Shown here: piece after piece, positions 1 to 7,113 of the stretch
Layout: every line of letters starts with the position of its first letter
Numbering within the stretch: the first letter of the stretch is position 1
Source: Cohnella sp. SGD-V74
GTDB taxonomy: Bacteria; Bacillota; Bacilli; Paenibacillales; Paenibacillaceae
Reading direction: 5' to 3'
Assembly: GCF_003001675.1 (NCBI RefSeq)
Contig: NZ_PVYW01000030.1
Location: 30,072 to 94,071, forward strand
Length of the DNA: 64,000 nt
Made by a program: the position numbers and the translations under genes
The notes under the pieces: model-generated
Told to the model about the DNA's origin: nothing
Seen by the model: the letters and a program-made list of their open reading frames with translations, nothing else
The model's database searches: none

Positions 1-39
1 CTCCAGCGATTGATTCGATTGAACGGGTACAGCACTCAT
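1..39 (-). CDS. 5' end of an unidentified gene, cut by the window edge
   Basis: An ATG at 39-37 on the minus strand opens a frame that stays open to the window edge (13 codons, starting MSAVPVQSNQ). A purine-rich RBS (AGAGGA) lies about 9 bases upstream. It begins 45 bases after the ferredoxin stop on the same strand, so it is probably the next gene of that operon. Too little is present to name the product. Related redox pairs are often followed by transporter genes, but nothing here shows that. Confidence 0.45.
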   Translation of the reverse strand, partial: MSAVPVQSNQSLE

Positions 40-84
40 GCTTTGTCATTCCTCTCTATCGTTGATTCAAGATGGCTTCAAGCT

Positions 85-465
85 TCAGCCGGTCGCAGGC
101 GATCGCACATCGGATACCCCGGCTGCGCGCACCGGCCTGGCCGGCAAAATCCGGTTGATGAACGGCGTCTGATCGATCGCCGCCAGCTTCGTTCGTCCCG
201 GCCCCCAGCCGAGCGTAGCTCTCCAGCTTCCGAGCACGCCCTGCTCCGCGAGCGCGGCTTCGTCGACTTCCACCTGTTCGTCGGAGTACGGAGATACGTA
301 CAGCGCATCGACGGGGCAGTACGCCTCGCAGATGAAGCAGGTCTGGCAATCCTCTTGCCTGGCGATAACGGGGGCGGCTTCGGTCTTGTCGAAGACGTTG
401 GTCGGGCATACCTTCACGCATAGATTGCAGCCTATGCAGCGGTCCGTGCTAACCAGCTCTATCAT
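85..465 (-). CDS. 4Fe-4S dicluster ferredoxin, AprB-like
   Basis: A 126-residue cytoplasmic iron-sulfur protein. Two clusters are visible: C10-x2-C13-x2-C16-x3-C20-P and C40-x2-C43-x2-C46-x3-C50-P, each the classic 4Fe-4S ligand pattern. A C-terminal tail of about 70 residues follows, as in the beta subunit of adenylylsulfate reductase-like pairs. It starts 5 bases after the stop of the flavoprotein gene, so the two are surely co-translated and probably form a complex in which this subunit relays electrons to or from the FAD subunit. The ATG at 465 was chosen because the family begins just ahead of the first cluster. The redox partner and substrate cannot be read from the sequence. Confidence 0.85.
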   Translation of the reverse strand: MIELVSTDRCIGCNLCVKVCPTNVFDKTEAAPVIARQEDCQTCFICEAYCPVDALYVSPYSDEQVEVDEAALAEQGVLGSWRATLGWGPGRTKLAAIDQTPFINRILPARPVRAAGVSDVRSPATG

Positions 466-470
466 TGCGC

Positions 471-2105
471 TTATGCCCCCTGTTCCGTTCCCGGATAGGA
501 TGCCGCCGAAGCTCCGCCGAGGAAAGTGCGGTCCGGCCGCGTCCGAATCGTCTCCAAGCCCGAGACGAGCAGCCGGTGATGCTGGTTCGGATCTTCGTCC
601 GGGTACTCCGCGAGCAGATGCAGACCCGCTCCGCGCGTCTCCTTGCGAGCCAGCCCGGCCGTATAGATCCATCTCGCCGTTGCCGCCATCGCTGCCGCCT
701 CGCGGGCATGGACGCGCTCGTGGACGTTGCCCGGCGCCTGCTCGTTCACGCTTGGCCAGTAGCTGTGCAGCTTGTTCAACGCCGCCTTCAAGCCGACCTC
801 CGAACGGAAATAGTTGATCTGCAGCGGGAACACCTGATCCTGAATCGCGCGCACCAGCTCCGCCGTCTCCACTCGCGGCGACGAGAGCGCCCGTCCGCCG
901 GTCGTCTCTGCCAATCCGTAGCGGCCGGCCGAGCGAAGCTGCCGGGAATCGGCTCCCGCCCGCTGTGACAAAGCGTACCGGGCCGCGCCTTCTCCCGACC
1001 AGGTGCCGGAGCAGATCGCCCACGACGCGTTAAACGCGCCTCCGCCGGAAGCGGCTCCCGTAATGCGCTCCCTCGTCGCGGCATCGCCGGCCGCGTACAG
1101 GCCGGGCACCGTCGTCTCGCAGTTATCGTCGACGATCCGCAGTCCGCCCGTTCCCCGAACGGTGCCTTCGTAACGAAGCGTCAGCGGGAAGGGCTGCGTG
1201 AACACGTCGATGCCGGCCCGGTCGTACGGCAGGAAGAAGATGGCGTGCGACGAGCGCAGAATCGCCCGCTTCTCCGGCGTGTCGGCCTTGTTCATAATGG
1301 CGTAGACCGGTCCTTCCAGCAGCCGCTCGGCCAGGAAATCGCCGTTGCGCGAGCCTTTCAGCTCCTTCCCGTCCTGGTCGTAATAGGTCGCCCAGCCGAG
1401 CAATCTGGAGCGCGTATTGGAGCTGAAGGCCGGCGCCGGCGCATACCTGCGCGAGAACTCCATGCCCGACAGCTCCGCGCCGACCTCTGCGCCCATCAGG
1501 TACCCGTCTCCGGTCAGGACGTTGCAGCCGAGTCCCTTGCTCAGGAAGGCGCAGCCTCCGGTCGCGATCACGACCGCTCCGGCCCTCACTTCCCAATCCT
1601 TCCCTTGCTGGCGCAGCGCGCCTCTTGCTCCGCCGACGCCGTGCTCGTCGACGAGAAGCTCCAGCGCGGGCGCGTGGTCCAGCACCTTGACGCCGGCTTT
1701 CTTCACCGTCTTGCGCATTAACGCCATATATTCAGGTCCCTGCAAGTGATTGCGCTGGGGAACGCCGTTCTCGTCCCGAACGAACGGATAGCCCCACTGC
1801 TCGACCCGCTCCAGGTTGATATAGACTTGATCCAGCACGCGATGAATCCAGCCTGCTTCCGACAAGTAGCCGCCGGAGGCCATTCTCTCCCGCACCGCCT
1901 TGTCTCTCATCTCCTTGTCCGGCGGCAGGTACAGCAGATTCGTCCCTCCGGGCGCCGTCGCTCCGCTTGAACCGAGATAACCTTTGTCAACCAGCACGAC
2001 CTTGGCTCCCTTGGATGCGGCGCTCCAGGCGGCCCAAGCGCCGGCAGGCCCTCCGCCTATAACCAGCACGTCCGCCGTCAGCTTTAATGCCGTTTCCCCA
2101 CTCAT
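471..2105 (-). CDS. FAD-dependent oxidoreductase, fumarate reductase/AprA family
   Basis: A 544-residue soluble flavoprotein. The N-terminal dinucleotide-binding fold is clear (ADVLVIGGGPAGA at about residues 11-23). A second FAD-contact motif (VPGLYAAGDAA followed by a Gly/Ala-rich stretch) lies near residue 340, as in the succinate dehydrogenase/fumarate reductase/adenylylsulfate reductase flavoprotein superfamily. No membrane anchor or signal peptide is present. The adjacent dicluster ferredoxin makes an AprA/AprB-like two-subunit enzyme the best description, but none of the sulfate-activation genes that accompany true Apr are visible. The RBS GGAGGAATCGCA precedes the ATG. The substrate is unknown. 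Confidence 0.8.
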   Translation of the reverse strand: MSGETALKLTADVLVIGGGPAGAWAAWSAASKGAKVVLVDKGYLGSSGATAPGGTNLLYLPPDKEMRDKAVRERMASGGYLSEAGWIHRVLDQVYINLERVEQWGYPFVRDENGVPQRNHLQGPEYMALMRKTVKKAGVKVLDHAPALELLVDEHGVGGARGALRQQGKDWEVRAGAVVIATGGCAFLSKGLGCNVLTGDGYLMGAEVGAELSGMEFSRRYAPAPAFSSNTRSRLLGWATYYDQDGKELKGSRNGDFLAERLLEGPVYAIMNKADTPEKRAILRSSHAIFFLPYDRAGIDVFTQPFPLTLRYEGTVRGTGGLRIVDDNCETTVPGLYAAGDAATRERITGAASGGGAFNASWAICSGTWSGEGAARYALSQRAGADSRQLRSAGRYGLAETTGGRALSSPRVETAELVRAIQDQVFPLQINYFRSEVGLKAALNKLHSYWPSVNEQAPGNVHERVHAREAAAMAATARWIYTAGLARKETRGAGLHLLAEYPDEDPNQHHRLLVSGLETIRTRPDRTFLGGASAASYPGTEQGA

Positions 2106-2489
2106 TGCGATTCCTCCGTCTCCCTGTTAGCGCGGGCTTGCCCATCCCCATCGTCCGGAATTGCTTGCCCGTAATCCTTCTGTCGTCCTCTTCTTCTCCT
2201 TCCGCCCGGCATTCCGCCTTCTTAACTTGCGTCTGTATGCATACAAAAAAGATGCACGTTCCCTCCACGCAAGCGATACGTTCATCCGTGTACGCTGCAG
2301 CAAGAGAACCTACATCTCCATTGGAATGGTCAATGTCTGAAGCAAAGCCAATAATACCAAGTGAAATAGTTTGAGTTTATTGCCATCATCCTACCATGCG
2401 ATATATCGTATGTCAACACGTCATTTTCGATACACTTTCGCGAGAGCATTCTCCCGGTTGTCATGTCCCCGTGATTGCAAACGTAAATA
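2106..2489. other. Intergenic leader of the flavoprotein operon and flank of the TnpB element
   Basis: No convincing gene was found. The stretch holds the RBS and 5' leader of the flavoprotein operon (minus strand), a perfect 12-bp palindrome at 2234-2245 and, at 2470-2489, the sequence that directly abuts the right end of the TnpB element. The DNA is clearly more AT-rich than the flanking genes. No strong minus-strand -35/-10 pair could be assigned. Confidence 0.5.
2234..2245. promoter_or_regulatory. 12-bp perfect palindrome, possible operator
   Basis: TGTATGCATACA is fully self-complementary and lies 130-140 bases upstream of the flavoprotein ATG, in its probable leader or promoter. The size and symmetry suit a dimeric repressor site. 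No regulator for it is visible in the window. Confidence 0.3.
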
Positions 2490-2640
2490 TGAATACTCCC
2501 TCCACTTACCATCGCTGATGCTCCGGTTGAAGTGGGGGTTTCAAGTGTATCACTCGTACAACCTACCGAATGCTTAACACTTGAGGAGTTGACACATTGA
2601 CGGACTGGTTACCGTCCAACCCCGCTATCCCATTTGCTCG
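2490..2640 (-). ncRNA. Predicted omega-RNA (reRNA) at the tnpB 3' end
   Basis: Downstream of and overlapping the tnpB 3' end, the minus strand reads CCCCCACTT (2538-2530), then a nested hairpin CATC-AGC-GATG (2520-2510), then AAGTGGAGGG (2507-2498), then TTCA at 2493-2490. This nested stem just before the element end is typical of TnpB guide RNA scaffolds. The guide would be the next 20 bases, TATTTACGTTTGCAATCACG (2489-2470). The 5' limit is a guess. Confidence 0.5.
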
Positions 2641-4014
2641 CGCATTTGGGACTACTTTGCGCAAAATATTCGCGGCTCCGTTCACATCGGCATTAATCAA
2701 ACCTTTCGCACTCCGATACAAGCCACGACCTATTCGTCTGCCGGAGAACGACCTTGTCCGGCCTTCTTCATACGCAGGCACAGGGTCGTGGTCCAGAAAA
2801 CTCGCCTTGGAGGTGTAGGCTTCCTCTGTCAGTTGTACCGCAATTCCCTGTTCCGCAGCTTTGTACCTGATCATCGCAATCAGCATGTGGTGGGGAATGT
2901 GACAGAACGATTGATTGTTTCGCCTGCCGATGCTGACCGCTTGTTTCCATCCGTCATTCTTGCCCATGACGATCGTTCCAATGTTTTGTTCAATCGCCTG
3001 CTTGACGATCTGGTAACTCGCCTTGTGGAACAGATCCTTGATTCTACGTTGACGATTGCGATGTAACTGCGCCAATCGCTTGGACGTGTGCGGCCCTTCC
3101 TTTGGGGCTTTCCCCTGACGAAGGATGCCGGTATAATGCGCCTTCAGCTTGTTGTAGTACTGATTGATCGCTTTGATCGACTTGCCCTTCACAAGCAACG
3201 GTTGTGAACCTGTTGTGGTGACTAAGGTTGCAAGGTTGTCTACGCCCAGATCAATCGCCATGAAGCGTTCTTTGTCCCGTGCTTCGACTGCAATGGACCG
3301 TTCAAAGACGAGCTCGACCACATATTGCCCGTACTTTGGCACGACGCGTACCTGCTTGAGTTTGCCATCGGTGCAGCCCAGCTTTCCAATGTTGAGTCGA
3401 ACACGCGTTTTCGGAAGTTTGAGGTATTTCCCCTCTTGGATAACGCAATCTTGATTCGAGAACAGCATTTCTTTCTCTCTGGCACGACAGTAGCCGGGAA
3501 TACGCGGTTTGCCCGTATACTTCTGGGGATGTTGCCCGTAATCCTTAATGCTGGCAAAGAACGCTTTCCAGTTTTGACACACAAGTCTCATCACCGCTTG
3601 ACTGCTTTGAATTGAAAGTGCGAGGTAATCCTTCTGTTTCATCACCTTGAATAAACAATCCAGGAAGTTGTAACCGACCAAAGGTCTGACTTTGCTCGGC
3701 AACTCGAAGAGGTTACAGCGAATCTCCCGACGTTCGAGCAGGGGCTTAAGCTGCGCCTTGTCGATCTTAGCCTGGTAAGCCGCAAGTTGACGTTCGTTCA
3801 TGGCCTCGATGTATTGATGCAGGGTATTCATCACTTCTTGTTGCAACGGTTGCAGGGGTTTGTCTTGTCGACAAGACGTATAAATTTGCCGGATGTAAAA
3901 GTTCGTGACGTTGTATAAACCCTTCGCATCCACGCCCATTTGTTCGAAGTAGGGATATAAGCGATGACCTTTCTTAATCCAAATCTGAAACGTATGGTAG
4001 GTGAAATCTGTCAT
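2563..4014 (-). CDS. tnpB: TnpB-family RNA-guided nuclease (IS605 OrfB-like)
   Basis: A 483-residue TnpB. RuvC-like residues: D255 in MAIDLGVDN and D443 in INADVNGAANI. The usual RuvC-II glutamate position (IVvEdL in most TnpBs) here reads IVMGKND, with G351. An E397-E398 pair just before TSKASF may take over. The usual C-terminal CxxC...CxxC zinc ribbon is absent: the segment 401-440 has no cysteine. TnpB homologues cut DNA next to a TAM under guidance of an RNA made from the element's right end. The RBS AAGGAGGTGATAGG before the ATG is strong. No accompanying tnpA. Length and the intact frame suggest it is functional. Low-GC leader and ends mark it as inserted DNA. Confidence 0.85.
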   Translation of the reverse strand: MTDFTYHTFQIWIKKGHRLYPYFEQMGVDAKGLYNVTNFYIRQIYTSCRQDKPLQPLQQEVMNTLHQYIEAMNERQLAAYQAKIDKAQLKPLLERREIRCNLFELPSKVRPLVGYNFLDCLFKVMKQKDYLALSIQSSQAVMRLVCQNWKAFFASIKDYGQHPQKYTGKPRIPGYCRAREKEMLFSNQDCVIQEGKYLKLPKTRVRLNIGKLGCTDGKLKQVRVVPKYGQYVVELVFERSIAVEARDKERFMAIDLGVDNLATLVTTTGSQPLLVKGKSIKAINQYYNKLKAHYTGILRQGKAPKEGPHTSKRLAQLHRNRQRRIKDLFHKASYQIVKQAIEQNIGTIVMGKNDGWKQAVSIGRRNNQSFCHIPHHMLIAMIRYKAAEQGIAVQLTEEAYTSKASFLDHDPVPAYEEGRTRSFSGRRIGRGLYRSAKGLINADVNGAANILRKVVPNARANGIAGLDGNQSVNVSTPQVLSIR

Positions 4015-4230
4015 CCTATCACCTCCTTCAAAAGGGAATGTATGTTCCTATTTCTGATCTTAGTGTACCATAAAATGCAGGATAACAATAGGTCTTGAAG
4101 GTGTTCCACAGAAGTCGCCGATTCACCCCCCACTTAGCTTCTTCGTCGCTTGAAGAAGGCGTACTCTCGGCGGTAACGATAGATTAACGGAGCTCGTACG
4201 CCAACCATTTCGTCTCGGGAGGGATACGAC

Positions 4231-4599
4231 ATGAAAATTACGTCCGGAGGATTCGAAGCCGTCTACCACGGAAGAGTGCTCGCCTACGACATGAACCCGA
4301 TCGAGATCGTTCTGTCGGAAGAGCACGACCCGCTGACGTTCGTATTTTGCGTGGAGTACGAGCCGGAGAGAAACGACTTTACGACCGATATCCGGCTCGT
4401 CCGCTACAACGAGGTGCGCATCGCCTGCGTCAACTTCCCCAGGGGCAAGCCGACCGGCAACCGGGACATGATTCACCTCGGGGTGCTGAACAATCGCAGG
4501 CTCTCGCTCCGATACGAGGTTACGATCAACTACGAAGCGACGAACTGGTCGCTTACGTTCACCTTTTTCGCGGGAGAGGGGGTCCCTGAGCATGAATAA
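4231..4599 (+). CDS. Hypothetical protein (122 aa), first of a two-gene unit
   Basis: I do not recognise a family. The protein is soluble, mostly beta in appearance (alternating hydrophobic/charged segments), acidic, and has no signal peptide or membrane segment. A GGGAGG RBS precedes the ATG at 4231. Its 3' end overlaps the next gene by 8 bases, so the two are translationally coupled and probably act together. The TnpB element ends only about 100-200 bases upstream and may have displaced the original promoter. Confidence 0.65.
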   Translation: MKITSGGFEAVYHGRVLAYDMNPIEIVLSEEHDPLTFVFCVEYEPERNDFTTDIRLVRYNEVRIACVNFPRGKPTGNRDMIHLGVLNNRRLSLRYEVTINYEATNWSLTFTFFAGEGVPEHE

Positions 4600-4906
4600 A
4601 ATCGAGATTCAGGACCCGAAAGTGGCCAGCAAAATTATCGCCGCGAACTCGGAGAGCGAGAAGCGCAAAGCCGAGCTCGGCTTCCTGGGCCGATTTTTCG
4701 GCTCGGGAGACAACGTTCGCCTGTACATCGTAGGCACGATTGCGCTCGCCGTTCTGCTGATTGCCTTGGTCTACACGCTGACGCCCGACAAGTACCGCTC
4801 GCCCGACTTCGGCCTCAAGGAAATGTGGACGCTTGTCGTCCTTCCCGTCGAATCGACGATTATCGGCTATTTGATCGGGTCTCGCTCGAAGGAAGGCGGG
4901 GGATAG
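4592..4906 (+). CDS. Small membrane protein (104 aa), partner of the upstream gene
   Basis: An N-terminal charged segment of about 40 residues is followed by one clear membrane span (about residues 43-63, VRLYIVGTIALAVLLIALVY) and a second weaker hydrophobic stretch near the C-terminus (LVVLPVESTIIGYLIGS). No family recognised. Start overlaps the upstream stop by 8 bases, with GGAGAGGGGG as RBS. A hairpin right after the stop closes the unit. The soluble upstream protein could be held at the membrane by this one, but that is inference from coupling only. Confidence 0.65.
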   Translation: MNKIEIQDPKVASKIIAANSESEKRKAELGFLGRFFGSGDNVRLYIVGTIALAVLLIALVYTLTPDKYRSPDFGLKEMWTLVVLPVESTIIGYLIGSRSKEGGG

Positions 4907-4919
4907 CCGGAATTAAAAC

Positions 4920-4962
4920 GGGAGCGTCCCCAGTCGACGTTGACGACTTAAGGGATGCTCCC
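4920..4962. terminator. Bidirectional hairpin between converging genes
   Basis: GGGAGC at 4920-4925 pairs with GCTCCC near 4957-4962, with inner GTCCC/GGGAT pairing. It lies between the stop of the small membrane protein gene (plus) and that of the binding-protein gene (minus). No long T-run on either strand, so efficiency is uncertain. Confidence 0.5.
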
Positions 4963-4972
4963 GAATAAAGAA

Positions 4973-5986
4973 CTATTTTGTGCCGGCCAGCCAGTTCGCC
5001 AGCTCTTCCGTCTGCGACAGCACCGACAGCGGATCGTTAAAGTACGACCGTTCGTTGCGCCATACGTAGACTCGGCCGTTCTGGACGGCGTCCAACTTCG
5101 ACCAGATCGGGTCGTTCTCGATCTCTTCGAGCGATTTTTCCGTAGTCAGAAGGATATAGTCGCCCGCGAAATCTTCCAGAACCTCCAGCGAGATTTGAAG
5201 ATAGCCGTCCTCCTCCTTCAGAACTTCGACGTTGGAATCTGGCATTGGCCGCCCGAGATTGCGGTAGATCGGCACTCCGCCGCGTCCCATATCCTCTCCG
5301 TACATCGACAGCGCCTTGTCCGACCATTCGAAAATCGTAAACGCGGCGTCCGCCGGAACGGCCGCATCCACTTTCGCCTTGGCGGCGGCGATTCTCGCTT
5401 CGTAATCGGCTACCCATTGCTTGGCCTCCTCCGCGCGGCCCAGCAAATCCCCGAAGAAGAGCACTTCCTCCTCGATCGTCTGGAAAGCTCCCCACGGAAT
5501 CGGAATGGTCGGAGCAATCTTGCTGTAATTGTCGTACTCCTGCTTATCCGATGTCATCAGGATGATCAAGTCGGGCTCCAGGGCAACCAGCTTCTCGAAA
5601 GAGACGTCCGCGGACGAAGTGCCCACCAGTTCGATGCCGTCCTTCAGCTTCTCGAAATAGGGATTGTCCAGCACGCGGTTCGTTGAGGCGATCGGTTGAA
5701 CGCCAACCGCCAGGATGCTGCTTACGTATTGGATGGCTGCAATTTTCATCGGCTTGGCCGGCACCTCGAGATCGCCGAACAACGTATTGACCATTTTCGT
5801 CGTCTTCGACTGCTGCGCTTCCTGTTCCGCGGCGACTTGCGGGGCCAGACTTGCGGACGGGCCGGCGCTCGACGTCTGGCTCGCGGACGCTCCGGACGCT
5901 TTGTCGGTTGCGGCTCCTCCTCCGCAAGCGGTCAGCAGCAGTGTTACTCCGAGCAGCAGGCTCATTGCTTTGTTCATTCGCGACAT
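4973..5986 (-). CDS. Iron-siderophore ABC transporter substrate-binding lipoprotein (internal start)
   Basis: A 337-residue lipoprotein from ATG 5986, with GGAGGAG as RBS 7 bases upstream. A basic N-terminus, hydrophobic segment and lipobox (LLLTAC, Cys 21) are followed by a low-complexity Ala/Ser linker and a periplasmic-binding-protein type III fold (VSSILAVGVQP..., LVALEPDLIIL..., ending WLAGTK), as in FecB, FeuA and YfiY. It would capture a ferric siderophore outside the membrane. No FecCD permease or ATPase is adjacent, so partners are elsewhere. A Fur box overlapping the promoter at 6011-6039 indicates expression under iron limitation. It shares its frame and stop with the upstream AraC gene. 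Confidence 0.85.
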   Translation of the reverse strand: MSRMNKAMSLLLGVTLLLTACGGGAATDKASGASASQTSSAGPSASLAPQVAAEQEAQQSKTTKMVNTLFGDLEVPAKPMKIAAIQYVSSILAVGVQPIASTNRVLDNPYFEKLKDGIELVGTSSADVSFEKLVALEPDLIILMTSDKQEYDNYSKIAPTIPIPWGAFQTIEEEVLFFGDLLGRAEEAKQWVADYEARIAAAKAKVDAAVPADAAFTIFEWSDKALSMYGEDMGRGGVPIYRNLGRPMPDSNVEVLKEEDGYLQISLEVLEDFAGDYILLTTEKSLEEIENDPIWSKLDAVQNGRVYVWRNERSYFNDPLSVLSQTEELANWLAGTK

Positions 5987-6916
5987 GTTTCGTTCTCCTC
6001 CGAATTGCAAATGATATTGATTTTCATTATCATCTACAATGTACCATGGGAAAACGCTGCCCTCCATGGACAATCCGTACCCCTCGTATGGAGAAAAAGG
6101 CATCTTCCGCCCCTCGTCCTGCCGATACCGGCCGGGGGAGCAGCCCAAGTTTTTCTTGAACAGCCGGTTAAAGTAAAACATATCGTCGTAGCCCACGCTC
6201 TGGGCGATTTCTCCGATGGACGCGGGGGTGCGGCGCAGAAGCTCGCAGGCTTTGCGCAGGCGGATGCGGATCAGATAGTCGATCGGGCTCAGCCCGGTCT
6301 CCTTCTTGAACCGGCGAGCGAGATATCTGGGATTGTATCCGCAGGCTTGGCCGAGGCTTTCCAGCGTATGCGGCCGGTTGAAATGCTCCCGCAAATAGTC
6401 GATGACCTGCTGCTTCAGCTCGGGCGGTTTCAGCTCGGGGCTGCGCTTCTGCTCCAGCATCTCGGCAATGAATCGATAGAACAGCGATTTGAGCAGCAAT
6501 CGGTCCTTGCCGGAGGACTGCCCCGCTCTATACATTCGTTCCAGCAGTTCATACAATACGAGAGGCTGAACGGGGGCAAAGGAAAAATCCGGGGGATACG
6601 CAGCGTCCGCCCTCCGTCTGCGCCAGAGCGGAGCTTCAGCCCGGTAACTCAGCATATAAGATTCGAAAGGCTCGCTCGCCGAGATCTCTATGCGCGTATT
6701 CTGACGGAGATGCAGCATAAGGAAGGGCTCCAGCGCTCGCGGCTCCTCGTCCGCGATCAGCACGGCCCTGCCGCTGCAGGCCAGGAGAAAGACGTTGGAG
6801 GAAAGCACTTCCCGGTACAACGCCCGACCCTCCGTCAGCGTCAGCCTGCCTACCCCTTGCACCCGAACCTGCAGCTCGTCCCACAGCTCGTATTCGTCTT
6901 CCCGATGGTTGTCCAT
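4973..6916 (-). CDS. AraC-family regulator reading in frame into an iron-siderophore binding domain
   Basis: An uninterrupted 647-codon frame. Residues 1-165 form a sensor region, 168-266 carry the two AraC helix-turn-helix motifs (LESLGQACGYNPRYLARRFK and the second ending in SPGRYR). A normal AraC gene would stop near residue 270, but no stop occurs. The frame runs through about 40 unremarkable residues into a complete lipoprotein (residues 311-647) of the FecB/FeuA class. Bacillus Btr is a known AraC-binding-protein fusion, but it lacks an internal lipoprotein signal. Here the join contains a Fur box, promoter and RBS. So the long product may be a Btr-like iron regulator, or the AraC stop codon may have been lost by mutation or sequencing error. 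It is divergent from the GH88 gene. Confidence 0.7.
   Translation of the reverse strand: MDNHREDEYELWDELQVRVQGVGRLTLTEGRALYREVLSSNVFLLACSGRAVLIADEEPRALEPFLMLHLRQNTRIEISASEPFESYMLSYRAEAPLWRRRRADAAYPPDFSFAPVQPLVLYELLERMYRAGQSSGKDRLLLKSLFYRFIAEMLEQKRSPELKPPELKQQVIDYLREHFNRPHTLESLGQACGYNPRYLARRFKKETGLSPIDYLIRIRLRKACELLRRTPASIGEIAQSVGYDDMFYFNRLFKKNLGCSPGRYRQDEGRKMPFSPYEGYGLSMEGSVFPWYIVDDNENQYHLQFGGERNMSRMNKAMSLLLGVTLLLTACGGGAATDKASGASASQTSSAGPSASLAPQVAAEQEAQQSKTTKMVNTLFGDLEVPAKPMKIAAIQYVSSILAVGVQPIASTNRVLDNPYFEKLKDGIELVGTSSADVSFEKLVALEPDLIILMTSDKQEYDNYSKIAPTIPIPWGAFQTIEEEVLFFGDLLGRAEEAKQWVADYEARIAAAKAKVDAAVPADAAFTIFEWSDKALSMYGEDMGRGGVPIYRNLGRPMPDSNVEVLKEEDGYLQISLEVLEDFAGDYILLTTEKSLEEIENDPIWSKLDAVQNGRVYVWRNERSYFNDPLSVLSQTEELANWLAGTK
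6011..6039 (-). promoter_or_regulatory. Fur box overlapping a sigma-A promoter for the binding protein
   Basis: Minus strand: -35 TTGTAG (6039-6034), 17-base spacer, -10 TATCAT (6016-6011). The spacer and -10 hold GATATTGATTTTCATTATC (plus strand 6013-6031), matching the Fur consensus GATAATGATAATCATTATC at 16 of 19 positions. Iron-loaded Fur would occlude the promoter. The site lies inside the open frame of the AraC-lipoprotein read-through. Confidence 0.8.
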
Positions 6917-7059
6917 GGCCTCCCCAATCCCCTTTTGACCGTTGCCTCTTTTTCATGATTATACAGGTTTCCGGCTCGGATGATCAAAGACCGACGATCG
7001 CCCGCATAAAGCGCAATACAGCGACAGACTCGCGCAACAAACCGAAGCGTCCGGCCCCC

Positions 7060-7065
7060 TATAAT
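7060..7065 (+). promoter_or_regulatory. -10 element for the GH88 gene, with partial Fur-like sequence
   Basis: TATAAT at 7060-7065 lies about 50 bases before the GH88 ATG. No good -35 is found 17 bases upstream, which fits an activator-dependent promoter. The bases following (ATAATGATAATC at 7061-7072) match half of a Fur box. The other half does not match, so a Fur role is doubtful. Confidence 0.4.
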
Positions 7066-7113
7066 GATAATCGAAAAGAAAAAAACGCCCCAAATCTACG
7101 AGGAGGCCATCCA

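Larger units (their letters stand above)
2490..4120 (-). mobile_element. Solitary TnpB element, IS605 OrfB/IS1341-like, no tnpA
   Basis: The element consists of one tnpB gene and a structured right end. The right boundary is placed at about 2490 because the omega-RNA-type hairpin (2498-2538) is followed by TTCA on the minus strand, as at the right ends of related elements. The left end is uncertain: the leader up to about 4120 holds a GTGGGGGG stretch, but no hairpin I can defend. No Y1 transposase gene is nearby, so mobility would need one in trans. Confidence 0.6.

Noticed and set aside
4121..4170. Candidate left end of the TnpB element with CTTCTTC/GAAGAAG hairpin
   Set aside because: No matching right-end sequence or known left-end motif could be confirmed, so the boundary was left uncertain.
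5696..6958. Long plus-strand open frame opposite the AraC/lipoprotein gene (420 codons)
   Set aside because: No RBS, no family features, low-complexity Arg/Leu/His-rich translation. It is antisense to a frame with clear AraC and binding-protein motifs.
7060..7078. Possible second Fur box upstream of the GH88 gene
   Set aside because: Only one half matches (ATAATGATAATC); the other half is poly-A-like. It could control the AraC gene but the match is too weak.
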